Assembly (NCBI GenBank): GCA_947568835.1
Contig: OX387605.1
Coordinates: 14,760,418-14,824,417 of the forward strand
From: Protonemura montana
Taxonomy: Eukaryota > Arthropoda > Insecta > Plecoptera > Nemouridae
DNA length: 64,000 nt
Direction: 5' to 3'
Part shown: positions 32,625-46,389 of the stretch, piece after piece
Numbering within the stretch: the first letter of the stretch is position 1
Layout of the letters: every line of letters starts with the position of its first letter
Notes under the pieces: generated by a model
The model's input: only the letters and a program-made list of their open reading frames with translations
Databases searched by the model: none
Told to the model about the DNA's origin: nothing
Made by a program: the position numbers and the translations under genes

Positions 32625-35600
32625 AAACTGCTGATGCGACTTAAATAAACATTCTTGCAAGTACGTACTCACCTAGTACATGAAATTAAATTAATTTTCC
32701 TTCACAACACTGAACTGTGCATGTTATGACACGAAGTGAACTAGGTTTATTCCAAATGGGTAAAAACAGTGCAATTTGACACTCTGTTTAGAGTGTGGAG
32801 TAGCCGTACCAGACTTAGCTCTGCGGGTAGCGTTCAGGGGCCGAGCAAAAATGATAAAAAATGTACAATCTCACAATTGCGTTGAGTGCAAAATAATCGA
32901 AAGGAAAAAAAAAGTGTACAACTATTTATTTTAATTTATACCTTATCCACACATACACTTGATGTCAACCTATGCGTGGCATATAAGAGCCGAGCTTAAT
33001 AGGTACGGAAACGTAGGTGCTGTTAAATAACATGAACCAGTAAAAGATCTTGAACTAAAGCCTCTTACATCCTCTTTGAACTAGCGATCCTAGCGTGATG
33101 AGGGCACACGCAAAAGTGTTAAGAAGAATGATTTTCAGGAAATCGCAACGCGAAAAGTGTTTTGGAGTTTGTTCCTCTTGTGAATACCGCATGCCACCTT
33201 CAAGTTTGAGTCCCCCTGAGGATGTTAAGAACACTACCAGCTGGTATTGGTTTTCGACGTCGATGATCTTGTTTGCCCTGGCTCAAAGGGCATGAGTTGC
33301 CAGCCAGCATCAAGAGCAGCTGGGAGAACTACTGCTTCGACTCGCGCGCGGACTGTGGGCATGACAACATCAAGGGAAATAACCCGATACGAGTTGAGAA
33401 AATAATAACATTCACTTGTAACTGTCGAATGCTTGTCGCGGTGCCGACCTCGACTGAGAGAATTGCCGACTGGTAACCATTTTCAATATTTTTTTTGTCA
33501 AATGGAACTACCGTAGTTGCTCGTTTTATTTTGCGTCGGTTTCTAACTCGATTAAATTTTGCAACGTTTAATTTGAGCAATTTCTTCTCGTCGAAAGGCC
33601 GAGTTTTATGGGAAAACGATGTGAAAGTGCTTTTCAGAGCTCGGATTTCTAACCTATTTTCGAACAATCGTTTTAATCATAAAAGTCCGCAAAGTTGTCG
33701 ACTTTCATCAATCTTTTGCCCATACCAATAAATAAGTATTGACTATCTAGGTCCTAAGAAAAAGTTAATTAACGTAACTCGGGCTTAATAGCGTTATAAG
33801 ACATTCCGGTTGCAATTTGTCTTAACTATTCCTCATCAGTGCTTCTAGGTTGGGTCTCCTTGATCCCCCAAACAGGCATCAGCTGAGCTTCTAATTCCCC
33901 TAAAACCACGGTTATTCCCCTTATCATTCCCTGTAGAAGCCTAGAACATCCCTCAGGGGTTATTTCACGCAACATTAAACATTAATTTTATTTCCGGGAT
34001 GGCGTACGTCTTCAATTGATAGGATTAGCCTGTCGCATTGACCACATTTAATCTGAGACAGCTTGCCGAATGTATGGGCCAAGCATGGGCATACAAACAG
34101 AATAGCGTGAACGTCTTGAACATTTCCACAGCCGCTACGCTAATTTATGCGAACACTTTATGGTTCAATATTTGAACACGTCAGCCATGTTGATCTAGGT
34201 CCAGTCGCTATGTCTTTGCTCAACCTAATGCACATTTGACCATTATAATTTCATTTAAACCTTCAATTGTGCTGGCTTCGTCAACGATAAGATCACCACT
34301 GAGTTGCCGTTTTATTGGGTAACCTACTCGAGATGTGCAAGTATAAAAATGTGGCAACTGGCCATTTGCTTACCGAAATCTAACGTTGGTAATATATGAT
34401 TTTCTTATATTTTAAAGACGCTCCTGAAATGTGTGTTCGATCAAGTGACTGGCTGAACCGTGATTTTTGTCCAAACATTTTATGCGGATAGTCAGTCTCT
34501 GGGTATTTGCTTTTGATGGAAAGTATTTTGTCAGTGTAGAAAACGTATTGCTGTTTTGTGTTTCTGTTTCGCTCTTTCAGTAGGGTTAAAGTAGATTGAT
34601 GCAAAGACTTATAGTAACTGAAGTTCACCATTGGCTCGCTTCATTTAACAAACTCAAGCAGAATTTTCAAGCGCTATTGAACACAATGCTAAACTTTATT
34701 TAGTGAAATAATGCAACACGACGCAGCACATCAAAATCAAGTTGTTACGTTGCTACTGTAATTTATATTTCGTTCTTCTGTAGGGGTAAATAGAATTCAC
34801 GTGAGAGACATTTTCTTAATATGATAACACAATTATCCATTTAGTTGACGTCTTAACTTCTTCGAAGAAAACGACGACTACATTGTAGAGTTATTTTATA
34901 AGCGGAAATGACGGATAAACAGAACGCAACGCATCACATTTTGTAACTCCTGCGTGGTATTCAAGTGTTATCTTCCTCCGCATATCCAAGCAAACCATGT
35001 CTTTGTCGTCGTCGACTCTGCGGCTTTATTCAGATATTATGGAAGAGATGCAGGAAGATTTACTGCTCTCATTTTCTATTTTGTTCTCTCCACGCCGTGT
35101 AGGGGCGACCGTGGCAAACGTAGCAGCTAGGTAAGACATCCTTTTCTACAGCATTACAATTGCAGATGACAGAGGGAGAAAATTATAACCAACAACCACC
35201 ATAAAGCTATAACAAGGATGGATTACACTGGAAATCTTAACCGTTGTTACAACACAATATCCAAGTTTTCTGTAAGTCTGGACTTAGTTTAATGGAACTG
35301 CGTACCTAAATAAGGCTAACTTTCTTCTGTAACTTGCTTATTTACTTTATATATAGTTAGTTATTCTCGTCAACTTTCCCATTACTGCTTGAGCTGCCGT
35401 AAAGAGCGAACCGAGAGACGAAACAAAACATTTCATTGCTTACCAAGCGCAACTTTCCCGCTTGTGAAGCTTTAGACGCACCGAGATGATTCACTCTGTG
35501 GAAGCGCGATCATTCTTTGTTCAAAATTGAGTTTTTGTACGTAGCACACATGCGCTCCTGCATGGCTAAGAAATTAGCTAGTTGCGCGTTATGCAAATTG

Positions 35601-36310
35601 CAAGGAAAATGATAACCTCAATTGAAATACATTAATAATTCATTTCTAGGAAACACTTGAGCCCCTGATGGTTTAACAGTTGAAAAGATGAACCGAAATT
35701 TGCATTTTCTTCAATGATACTAAAAATAAGTCCGGGGTGGACCGCTTTTGACTAAATTCTGAGTAAATTGGTATTTCTTTTTCGTTTCATATCGTGGAAG
35801 GTTAACTGTGTCATAGGTATGGTGAGTGGATTGGTACAAAACGTGGAGTTAAACACCGATTCGGTGACGATTGTTCGATAGTGTTACAAATTAATAACAT
35901 AAATTGCGATCTGGCCTGCAGAAGTAGGTAATACTGTATTACATGTATGTACAAAACAAATTGGGATTTATCAACATGGAATATAATTGATATACATAAA
36001 ATATTAGTTTTGCCATAATTCATGCAAATATTAACATGATACAGCTGCATGTATTGTCATTTTAGAATCTACCAGAGATATACAATAATAATTATGTTTA
36101 TGTAGAACATTAAACAGTCTGTTTTGTATAAAACCACAGTGAAATTCCGATCGCTTTTGTCTACTCCTTGCAAATGGTTATTACCGTATCATTTCAGGGT
36201 GCAGTTGAAACTCATGGTGCGTTGTTTCTTTTTACTCTGCAAACACGCCGTGGCCCGACTCAAGCTTTTGGTTATCATCCACAATCGTGATAAATTGAAA
36301 TTCGATAGAA

Positions 36311-36332
36311 CCCCCCCCCCCCCCCCCCCCCC
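36311..36332. repeat. C22 homopolymer
   Basis: Twenty-two consecutive C on the plus strand. Such long C/G homopolymers are rare in an AT-rich genome. The exact length may be a sequencing estimate. Confidence 0.85.
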
Positions 36333-36470
36333 ATTATTTCACATGATAACTTCCGCTACGTCCACAAAATCGAAAAATGAACGACATACATGTTTCAGAA
36401 TAATTGCAATGTGCTAAATTGAAGAGCTTTGGTTTGCCAGATAACAATGTATTCAAATAACAGGCTCTTT

Positions 36471-36484
36471 GTTAATTAATTAAC
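36471..36484. promoter_or_regulatory. 14-bp palindrome with overlapping TAATTA cores
   Basis: GTTAATTAATTAAC is a perfect palindrome carrying two TAATTA homeodomain cores, a possible paired-type dimer site. In AT-rich DNA this can arise by chance. Confidence 0.2.
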
Positions 36485-37670
36485 AATCAAATATGCGTAC
36501 GTGCTCGTCTGGCCCAGTGCTAAATTGTTTCGTCCTAGCGTCATGCATCATCGTACAAATTAACACACCACTAATCAACACTAGTCAGAGCGGCGTTTTC
36601 CTACCCCACTAATTCGACATGAAGGACCGTTGCCCGAAAAGGTAGTATGACCATAAGAACTATGTGGCGTAACAATTCGGAATTAATTGTCTCACTTTTT
36701 TTTTCTTAAAGCGATAGTGCAGCAACTAAATTAAAACGATGCTCGTGCCTGATTTCATTGGCCTGGTGCAGATAGCCTCGTGGAGGACCGGAATGGGAGA
36801 TATTGCTGAAACAAAAGACTGTTCTGGTCCGTTCGTTTTAGTTGTCATTTGAGTCACGTGTCTCAAAGGTGTCATTAGCCTAGCAACCGTCATTAATGTA
36901 ACAAGTTTCCTCTGCGCTCGCACACTAGTCGTTATGGTACCTAACCTAACGGTATGAGCATTCAGCATGGTGGGCGTTAGGTGGGTACTGCATGAAAAAG
37001 GTCTTTTTCGCGCAATGAGCTCATGCTATGGCGCAATGGTCGATAATCCATTTGATTTCGGTGGAACCCGTGGCCAGAATGCAATCATTTTGGCAGGGGA
37101 GTAAATATTTGCGAGGCTTCTTTTATATCTCAGCTAACTCATCGGTGATAAAAACGAATGCGTTTCACGAAAAGCATCTGTTTGGAGGAAAATAAACGTA
37201 ATTTTCGAAAAAATATATTAATTTTTGTTTGGTTCTTTGTAAGACTCACTTGTGTTAGAAATACATTATGAGCTTCTAATTTTATTGCTCTTTGAAATCC
37301 ACCGATATTAGACTTGAACAAAGCATTTTTTTGCTTTGTTTTTTAGCGGAGACTTAAGTCGGTAAAAAATGCTGCTTTTACGCCCCAGCAGTTTTGTTTT
37401 CACACAGTGTTTTTTTTTTGTTGTTGTTCGGGGAACGTTGGAAAAACTTTGTATATTCATTATCAACTTCTAGTTGATCAAGCAGACCACGTTGCTGGTT
37501 CCTCGTCGATACCTACAATGTCTCCATTATCTGGGACCACAATGCGCCGCTAATTTACGCATTCTATTTCAGAGTCTCAACTCAATTATTCTAGTTCTAG
37601 CTAAAGGTAGTTGTTGTTCATATATGAAGCTGACCATTCAATTAGTCAAATAGAACGCAAATCAACGAGT

Positions 37671-37684
37671 ATGTGTGTGTGTGT
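37671..37684. repeat. (GT)n microsatellite
   Basis: A short GT run of about seven units in non-coding sequence. Confidence 0.8.
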
Positions 37685-37993
37685 CGACGGGGATGTAAAC
37701 CCAGCCGGACAAATGCCGACCAGGCGACCAGACTTCCGTGGAACACACATGAATCCTGGTCCATGCTCCAGCGTGCTGATACGTCGCCACCGTAGCCTAT
37801 AACTCAATTACCTATTGTTGTCAGACCCAATCAGCACCGTGGTCATAGCGGCAAATAATTAAATAATCCTTACCCAGGTCGCTAACGACAATTCGGCATA
37901 ATGTTAATTAGTTCTTAATGAAATTTATTTGATCACGCGATGAAGATGAGACCAACTTTCACTTTCGGAAATTGGTAACGCAAAAAGACACGC

Positions 37994-38008
37994 TTGTGTG
38001 TGTGTGTG
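37994..38008. repeat. (TG)n microsatellite
   Basis: A short TG run of about seven units, about 310 bases from the previous one. Confidence 0.8.
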
Positions 38009-41000
38009 CTGGCGAAACGATTGTTTGCTTTTCGGTCGAGATTTCGTGACGTGCCGGCTGGGCAAGAAATAAATCACAAAGGATAATTAATGAAGACTTG
38101 TTGAATACGAATTTGAGCCGGTTCGCTATTCAAGTAGAATGGGCTTGCGGATCGGGTGGGATTGTGGGGTGCCGAGGGGGATGAGGCACGGTTCGAAGCG
38201 CGGGTTCCGGTCAAAACATCGCTTCTCATTAATTTCATTTTCGGTCAAAGTTGGATAAAAAGATTCGTGGGAGCACGTACGGTACCGGATCAAGTCGCAA
38301 ACAATGCGATGGGATTTCAATCGATAGCATATTTGTTTGTTTTACTCGGCTGGCAGTTTTCGGTCGCATGCGGTGTACTTTTTGTCGTTCAGTTCAACGC
38401 TGTGGCATTTGAAACTCGTTCGCAACGGGACATTTTAAAATAAAAATAAAATACAAACGAAAGGTTTTTTTAATTTCTGTTCCTCGTCAAAATTGGAAAA
38501 GTCTAAGACCTGGTTTTTATCCTTGAGAGGGTAGATACGATTTTTCCCGCATGTTTCCAGGAAAAGCTTTAATTTTCTTTAAGCTGTCATTCCTTTTTGA
38601 GTGCTGACACCCACTCAACTTAACGAACAACGAGAGAAGGATAATTTTTAATAAAATGTCATCTGAACATGACAACCATCATCATCAGGCTCTGTGCACA
38701 CGAGCAATATTTCTGGGAAATGAAAACGTCCCTGCACGATGATCGTAAAAGCGCTTTGCACGCATCGCCGCTCGGCGAAATCTCTAATTAAGCGGGAGGA
38801 GACAAACGACTCCTCAACTACGTTTGACTCCCGGGGAAAGCAAAGCGGTCTTAAGGAGTGCTGTTAGAGCCGCTGGGAACTGCCGTAATGTTGATAAACT
38901 CTTGACGACTCCATTTGTCTCAAACATTTCGTTTTACACAAAAAAAACTTTGGTGCTCGTTTGCGACGACTTTTTTTCTCTTTGCAAAAGTGCCTTAGCG
39001 TTGCTAGCACTGGTTGTTAAAAAATGCATGGTGAAAAATGTTTAAATGTCGATTTAGGCAATATGATTTATTTGGCGACTCCGATCAGCGCAGTTCTATT
39101 AATTTGCATTCACGTTCTGGGGCAAATTAGCTCACCATCCTAGAAGCTGGCCTAATCGTTTTTTTTTTTTTAATATTCAATTAGCAATTAATTCGTTTTT
39201 AAATATATTTGTTTGCAATTTCCTAATGTGTTTGCCAATATTTTAGATGGTACAACAAATTTAAGGTGAAACAATCCCATAAAGCGCAAGCTTTACAGGA
39301 TTTCCTTGAGAGTTAATCTTTCCTGGGTCCTTTTTCCCCTCTTCCTCATATCGATCGCCAGTGCAGAGATACAATAGTTGAGCGAGCAACGTTGAAGAGC
39401 TCGGTCTACAACGCCAGGTAATTTGCAATCCAGCTACACACTTGCAGTGTTAATTAGTGAAAAGTGTGCTAATGGATTAATACCGATCTTGTAGAAATTC
39501 CGTGCCGAGCAGAAAACGACAGTTAAAATTGTGTTTTTTTGAGCGCCCTGTACGTAGCTTGTTAGTGAAGACTTCAGGCAATATTTAGCATTTTTCGTAC
39601 TTTTAAAAAACGGTAAGTAAAAAGGGAAAAATTCCAGGATTTAAGCTCTAAAATCTGTTAATTAAAGGGATCAGTTGAGACCAACAGGTTCATAAGGCAG
39701 AAAATAAAAACAAAATAAGTATAACATAATATTTTCTGTTTTATACTTTAGCCTAACTTAGGGGATATGTTTTATGAAACTGTTTAAAACCTCTGATCTC
39801 CTCAATTATCAGAATTTAGGGCTAGAACCTCAATTTATTTTTCTTCTTACCTTCTAATAAAAAAATATTAAATGTGCTAATTATTTACTTAGTCTGTATT
39901 AACAAGCTGTACAGAGTGCGTGCTCTAACGCAAACAACACTGATATTTAGTGGATTTTCAAGAGTTCAGTGTAGAGGTAATTATTTAATAGTTGGAAGTC
40001 AAGAACCTTTGTGCCTCTCAAATGATAGCACAACAATTTGTTTCACTGACCGAATCCCAGTATGAAAATACCCTTTTATCTTCATTTGATAAGTCTTTAA
40101 AATAACAGTTCCTGCACGAAAGAACCATTTCCAAGCGTATATTAAAGAATTTTGACAAAGAAAATAATAGGCAAGAATTTCAAGGAGAAAATGGACAAAT
40201 CGACACTTGCGATTCAAAACTTTGTTTGAAAATTGTTTTTTCTTAATTGTTCTCCTTGATAAAAGTTTTTTTTTATTATTATTTCTAACTGCTTTAGGTT
40301 ATTAGTTTGAGCCAACTAGAGAAGTTTTACGCCCTGGAAGCCACACAAATGTACAAAATGTACGTGAATAATTTTTAAGAAAAATATTTTTCTAGTGCTC
40401 TCTGCGCCGTAGAATCCCACGCAATTCCACAGACGTAACTCGAAAGTTCACGTGGAAATGAGTCTGTGAAAGTCAGAGGCGGTGAGGTAATTTAGCACGT
40501 TCACAAAACAGCATCGGCCGCGTCGCTCTAGTGTTTGTTCTTGTGCGTTATCTTGGCAGTGACGTATTACCTAGAGATCGAGCCACTTTCCCGGGGAAAT
40601 GCATGAAAAGTGCTCCATTAATAGCTCGTCCCACACTGGCACTGAATTGAGCAACAGTGGAGATGTCGATAAGTAACAATACTTATAGACTTATGCAGCA
40701 AGGAGGCTGGAACTTAGCACTTAAGTTTTGCAGCATAACAGAAGAATAATTAGTTGTATGCTCTCCACACGCTCTTATATTTGACATGCTGGATGCCAGT
40801 ATTCTTTAATTACTGCCAACAAATATTAATTAATTTAACAACAAAGTCAACCACTTCTCATTAAATGTAAAATGATTGATTAAAAACATCACATTTCACC
40901 ATTGTTACTTTTGGAAGTAAAATAAACCTATATGTAACAATACGCGCCGTCGTACGGTGTACATAGTTAGTCAGCGGAAGATTTTAAAAGAAAAAATAAG

Positions 41001-43051
41001 TAAATATATGCAGCATGCCCTGCAAGTTCAAAGATTAAGTCGTTATTTATTCAATGGTGCCATCGGATTTGGTTCTAACAATTTATAAGATAAAAGAAAC
41101 ATATATACCGGAGTAAAAGCTTTTACCTGGGTTGAATTCAAATCATTCTTTTCGACCGTATTTCGGCGAAGCTTCGCTCGGTATCTCGGGAACGTTGATG
41201 AACGCTCGCCGACCGCCTCACAAATCGACCAAGATTTTTCATCGCCTCTCTCTTAGCTTCGTACATTTATTCGAGATAAGGCTTATCGCTTCCCACCATC
41301 CAATACAATAAGAAGTAACGGGTTTACCCGGGGAATACAAACTCGGCTCCAGTCGTCGCGTTTTTCGCGCTAGCTTTGCTTATGTGTGTGCGTAGCCGAG
41401 CGGGGTTGACGAAAGTCATTTGTAAATTGCTTGGATATTACATCGGAAAGAGTCTGAATGGAATTCCAATCGATTCGTCATATCAAAACCGTGTTTTTCA
41501 ATTTGCGATAAGATAGCGAATAGTTTAAATTGGCCGTATTTCATCAACGATGACGTTTTTGAAGACAGAAATTTCATGAGGGGCTGATTTGGATTTTCTT
41601 TTAAAAATAAACTGAATGATCTTCCTACTGCTTCAGCTTTACTACTTCTTTTCAAAAAATCTTCCCAATATTTATTTTTCTTACTTAAAGTTGCATTTGT
41701 GTAATCAGTAATTAAAACTGAATGTAAAACTTAAATTTCTTCAAAATCACCGTCTTCGCTGAACTCTAAAATGTGTGTTATTGGCTGTTGTTAATTTAAG
41801 TAGCAACAACGATCTTCACCAATGACAGATGACCTAGTTTGGTGTTCGTATGTAGAAGGTGTCAGCCAAATTTAATTACAATTTATACAAGATCACTTTG
41901 CTAAGATTTAATAATGCGTCACAAATTCTCTGAAAAATGGCGTTCCAGCACTAGAGCACAGTATGTTTGGTTTACTATTAATCGATATCAATATGTGCTT
42001 ACCTTTTAATTGCTTATCTTGCTGCAGAGCTGCCGTAAAATCACTGTGTATTAAAAGTCGCTTTAAATCTACTGCAAAAAGTGGACTATTTTTTTATTAA
42101 AAGAGCGTTGATTTTTATTTTGAAAGGTTTTAATTAAATTGAAAAAAAATTATTACTCAGAGAAAATTGATGTAAATAAAAGCCTTCGTTATTGATTTCA
42201 ATTTCCTTTCTATGGTTGAAATGTAAGCAGAAATTCTCAACTAAAAGAGTTTGAGTGGTGCATAGATTTTAAAATCTCGCTCTTTTTTCTAAACCATTAT
42301 TTTATCCTGTTCCGCGCCTTCCATCTAACCGATTGTATTCTTGACTTCCAACTTTCCCTCAAGTATTTGAAAGCCCACTTGGTCGTCTGGCTGTATCGTC
42401 TTAATTGAAAGAAAGTGTAAATTGCTCCAACTAATCGCCTACTTTTCCACGCAGAGTAAATGGCTAAGTGCTGGGGTACTTGGTGGTACAAACAGATTAG
42501 TGTGATCGGCCCATCCATTAACTTGGCAGCCCCGAACTTCGTTCACCGCTTGACCCACCTCCCAAGTTATAACTCTTGCTACGACGAACGCCTGTTACCG
42601 GCACGCCAGCAGCCTGTCGATTAGCAACTGCCTATAGATTGTTCCGCGGTAGTGTATGCACGATCTACCATCAACACATTATCTTGATCATCTCCTATCT
42701 TTTGGCTCACCCTAATTAACTTTGCTAATACACAAGATCGAAGCTACGCAAGGAAAATTGAAGTATTTCGCTCATTTCTACAAGGCATTTTGTAAAAGCG
42801 TGAATACACTTTGTGCATTCCGAATACAAACAGTACTTTCATAATACTTTTTTTAGTGTAACTAATCGGATTAGAGCAAAAATTCTCGGTTCACCGCACA
42901 GGGCACGAAGGCCGCCGATAGAATTTGAAGCAATTAACTTCAAAGTCCCTCCGCGTGTACTTTTAAGTGATCTATTGAATTCATTAGTTAGTTTAGTCAG
43001 GTCTTAAGTAAGTTAGATCCTCGGCATTGTGAGTGGATAAGACCTGCACAT

Positions 43052-43080
43052 AGCTTCCAGCTTCCAGCTTCCAGCTTCCA
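43052..43080. repeat. Tandem heptanucleotide (AGCTTCC)4
   Basis: Four perfect head-to-tail copies of AGCTTCC plus one extra base. No coding frame or known function is evident. Confidence 0.9.
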
Positions 43081-44067
43081 ACGTCTGCTGGTTCAGAGTC
43101 TCCTCGTTCAGATGCGATCCGCGATCTCACGTCGAGGGTCAAGGCGATACCAAAACACGTTAGTTTCTAGAGTTACGATAGTTTCATTAAGAACACTCGC
43201 GGAAACGGAACCGTCAGGGATTTCTATTCGCCGCCCTTTATTTGTTTCGTTGTCGACACAAAACACGTAGTATTTTTGGGTAGACATCTCAGAGATAGCT
43301 CAGGGACATTACGAATTGAATGGGAGAATGATATGTAGGAAGTTGCTCGGTGAAATTTAAGGCGTCGCTTAGCTTTGCTCGCGATGTAGCTCTGTTTCTG
43401 TAAATCCATCGAAGGCTAATGAAATTGCTAAGATGTACATCGCATAAAGTGCAAGAGGGCTGAATTAAAAACATGAAATAAGCTTAAACAGGAAACACAA
43501 GGATATTCATTTTCTAAATTTCTGAGTAGAAAAAAAAGCACAAGAGTTTTATTTCGCATTCATTGTTTGGTACTTAGCATTTTAAGTAATTCATGCAAGG
43601 GATTCTATTCATGAGATGTTGATCGTATTATTATAATTCAGTTATTTTGTTATCCACCTCGAATGAAACAAGGTAAACTCACGTTATCTTCTCGGGGCTT
43701 TTAAGGTAACTAGGTTGGGTTCAGTTTGACGTGTTTCACAATTGTTTTCACATTTCTCGTGGTTATGTCTGCGCGCTCGGTGACGCCCAGAGTAATGCGT
43801 TTCTGACATTTATATGTGCCAACAATTTGCACCACTAACACTCAAATTGATAATCAAGCTCTGTTTGTGGTTACAGCTAGGTACCTACTCATTATATAGG
43901 ATGAGGTAATAAGCGTTATTATTCCGTTAATTTATGAATACTTGAGTAAATACCCCATGATCTGTCTATTTATTATATAACATATTTAAGGATAAAGAAC
44001 AAACTAGCTTCAAACACAGAGTTGGGAAAATTTTCATTTTAGAATTGAAAACTTTACTTTTTTTCAC

Positions 44068-44104
44068 GAGGAGCCGGGTTTGATCTGCGGGCTGCGTTTA
44101 GGAG
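44068..44104 (+). repeat. Direct-repeat copy 1 (37 bp)
   Basis: Starts GAGGAGCC and ends GCGGGCTGCGTTTAGGAG. About 30 of 37 positions match a second copy in the same orientation at 44371-44407. The repeat is more GC-rich than its surroundings. Confidence 0.65.
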
Positions 44105-44370
44105 TTTTATTTAATTGGAGTCTTTTAAAGCGTTCTCGTTATTCGTTAATGACTAAATGACATCAACGAATATTCAAATATTTAGTTCGCAAAGGCCTAA
44201 CGTGTTTATGCTGATATGTTCATATAAATTTTATGATTTTAATAAAGTCTAATAATTCATCGATTAATGAATAGGTTGTGAACCGAACATTTTAAATGTC
44301 TGTGTCATCGTAACATCTATCATCTACCACTTTCGTGCTGATGCCACACCTCCTTTATGTTGAACTGGTG

Positions 44371-44407
44371 GAGGAGCCAAACTTGTTTTGCGGGCTGCGT
44401 CTAGGAG
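44371..44407 (+). repeat. Direct-repeat copy 2 (37 bp)
   Basis: Starts GAGGAGCC and ends GCGGGCTGCGTCTAGGAG. It pairs with 44068-44104, with starts 303 bases apart. The pair may be a remnant of a longer tandem duplication or of a dispersed repeat family; the intervening DNA shows no clear internal similarity. Confidence 0.65.
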
Positions 44408-46326
44408 ACTTTTGCTTTCAGTTCTCCAATGTATTTTATATTTCAATGCCTCATAAAAAATGCATCAAATTGGATGACTTTTCATTTTCTAAAAGCAATT
44501 ATACGATTTTTCTACACACGTTTTTTTTTACTTACACTAACAGCAGTAAAATTTCGCTGAAAAGAAAAATTGTCACCCGGGAAAATAAAAATAATTTGAT
44601 TATCGTTACCATGCCAAGCTCTCTTCGGTTGTAACCCAGGTTACCTGTATTAAAGCTTTTTTCCCTTTTTTTTTTAAAGAATAGATGCAATTTGTGCCAA
44701 CGTTCAGTAAGATTTGGCCACTTCACCACACCGATGAAGTTAAATAAATTGCTTCAATTTGTCTCCTGCAAGGTATATTTGGGAAATGAACAAAACAAAA
44801 TCTCATGTTCAATCACACACTCGAATCAGATGTCAATTTGTCGATGATTGGAACGCGGCGGCCGGCTTAGGGGAGGCCTCTCGTTCGTTGTGCGAGTATC
44901 GTCCGTTCGAAGCCCTCCTGTGTCTCTTTAATCAGTTGCAATCAAGTTATTGTCAGCAGCTTGCCAGGTCAACACGACCTGGTCCGAACCAACTCACGCT
45001 CTTGCTGGAAACCAATCGTTTCTGGCAACTCTGCGACTCATACGGTGGTTATATACGTTCACAAAATGTTTTGGTGGCTTTTAGATATTTGCCAAAAATA
45101 TTTTTGTTCAAATGTATGTGTTTAGTTTACGTTTCCACCACAGTGGCTATGTTATAAACATTTATTTTTCCAAGCAAGACCACAAAACTACAACACCTAT
45201 CGCAAAGAAACACAAAGACTGGAGATAAATATCGCCAGTGTTTTAAAAGGGAACTCGCTCAAGAAATGTTTGAAACAAGGAGAAGCTGTCTTCGGTAGTT
45301 GAAATGTGGTCCATAGCATGCGATCAGTCTTAGGCCTCGCTTTATCTTCGTCCATCGAAGGAAACTAGCAAAAAACATCTTCGCCGAGGATGAGCCTCTC
45401 CTGTAACTTATCTCTAGTTCCCTAGCTGGCGGTAGGACTGATCGAGAACTCTCCTGGCGGGATGGCAGGTGCCCAATGTGGGGTGGGAGCGAGGGACGGC
45501 TGCGGTTGTGGGCGGCGAACACGCTGTAGTAGAAAAGACTGAAGGTAAAGGTAATGAACGATTGTGCGAAAGAAAGGTTTATTCGTGAAATCGGTGACGT
45601 GTTTGAATGCTCCATAATTGGACTCTGCCAGCCAGACTTTGGTTCTTTTTTCCCCCTAGTTTCACTTCCCTTTGGAGGGATCAAATTAAAATATAATTGA
45701 AAAGGTGTCTCTTATATTATGCTTATACCTATCTGCGTCATTGGGAGTTAAGTGAGATAGGCTCAGCAAAATGTAGGTATAATATTCTTTGGCGAACGGT
45801 GGAAATTTTATCAGCTCCCTCGAGGTATTTTGAATCCTATTCACAGACTTTTAAGGGCATAATACGTTATCATTAGTACCTTAAACTTCGTTACGCATAT
45901 ATACTGATTATTACAAAAATGAGTCGCAAAAATGTATCTATATTTTATTTTTTTATTTCCAATGCGTAAATCCATTTAATTAATAAATCTAGCCAAAGCC
46001 GACAATAGGACGATCTTTTGTACTTGCACAATGCATGTTTTTTTTTATTCTAAAAATCACTAGCTCTTAAATAAATTGCACATATAGACAATTTACCGAA
46101 CAGCATTAACCATGAATTTATTCCGCAGTTCAATTTCAGTGGGTATGTGGCACATGCGCAATTTCAGTACCGAGCAATTAATCTATTTCGGGGTGCGCGT
46201 TGGTAAAGCTATTACGTGTGTGGGCATAGGTGTACTGCTTATTGCATACTGAACGGCGTACCACACCGCACTCGACGTAAAGGGATAGCGCAAAGCGTTC
46301 GTTCTGTTTTAGAGTGAAAAAGAACT

Positions 46327-46389
46327 CGTGTGGTTATTTTATATAAATAAATGTTAGTGAGATGAGAAATATTTTTAGATAACCACACG
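46327..46389. promoter_or_regulatory. Perfect 11-bp inverted repeat with two Runt/RUNX-type cores
   Basis: CGTGTGGTTAT (46327-46337) and its exact reverse complement (46379-46389) face each other across 41 AT-rich bases. Each contains TGTGGTT, the core bound by Runt-domain factors. An 11-bp perfect pair at this distance is uncommon by chance. It could be a paired binding site or a tiny terminal-inverted-repeat remnant. Confidence 0.3.

Larger units (their letters stand above)
32625..44067. other. Non-coding stretch
   Basis: No supported gene. It includes a 14-bp AT palindrome (36471-36484), a C22 run (36311-36332), two GT tracts, and a GC-richer region at 41150-41400. The plus-strand frame ending near 38440 contains a signal-like hydrophobic run (IAYLFVLLGWQFSVACGVLF), but I find no match to anything I know and no adjoining exon. 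Confidence 0.55.

Noticed and set aside
38156-38443. Plus-strand frame with a signal-like hydrophobic segment
   Set aside because: Wrong strand for dpr, no adjoining exon or recognisable mature domain; likely chance.
44759-45157. 132-codon plus-strand open frame
   Set aside because: No recognisable domain, no ATG at its start, no convincing splice context; within the length range expected by chance in 64 kb.
45259-45684. 141-codon minus-strand frame with a hydrophobic stretch followed by Pro/Ser/Arg-rich sequence, considered as a dpr signal-peptide exon
   Set aside because: No consensus GT donor in the required phase follows the GC-rich part, and no similarity to Dpr N-termini was seen.
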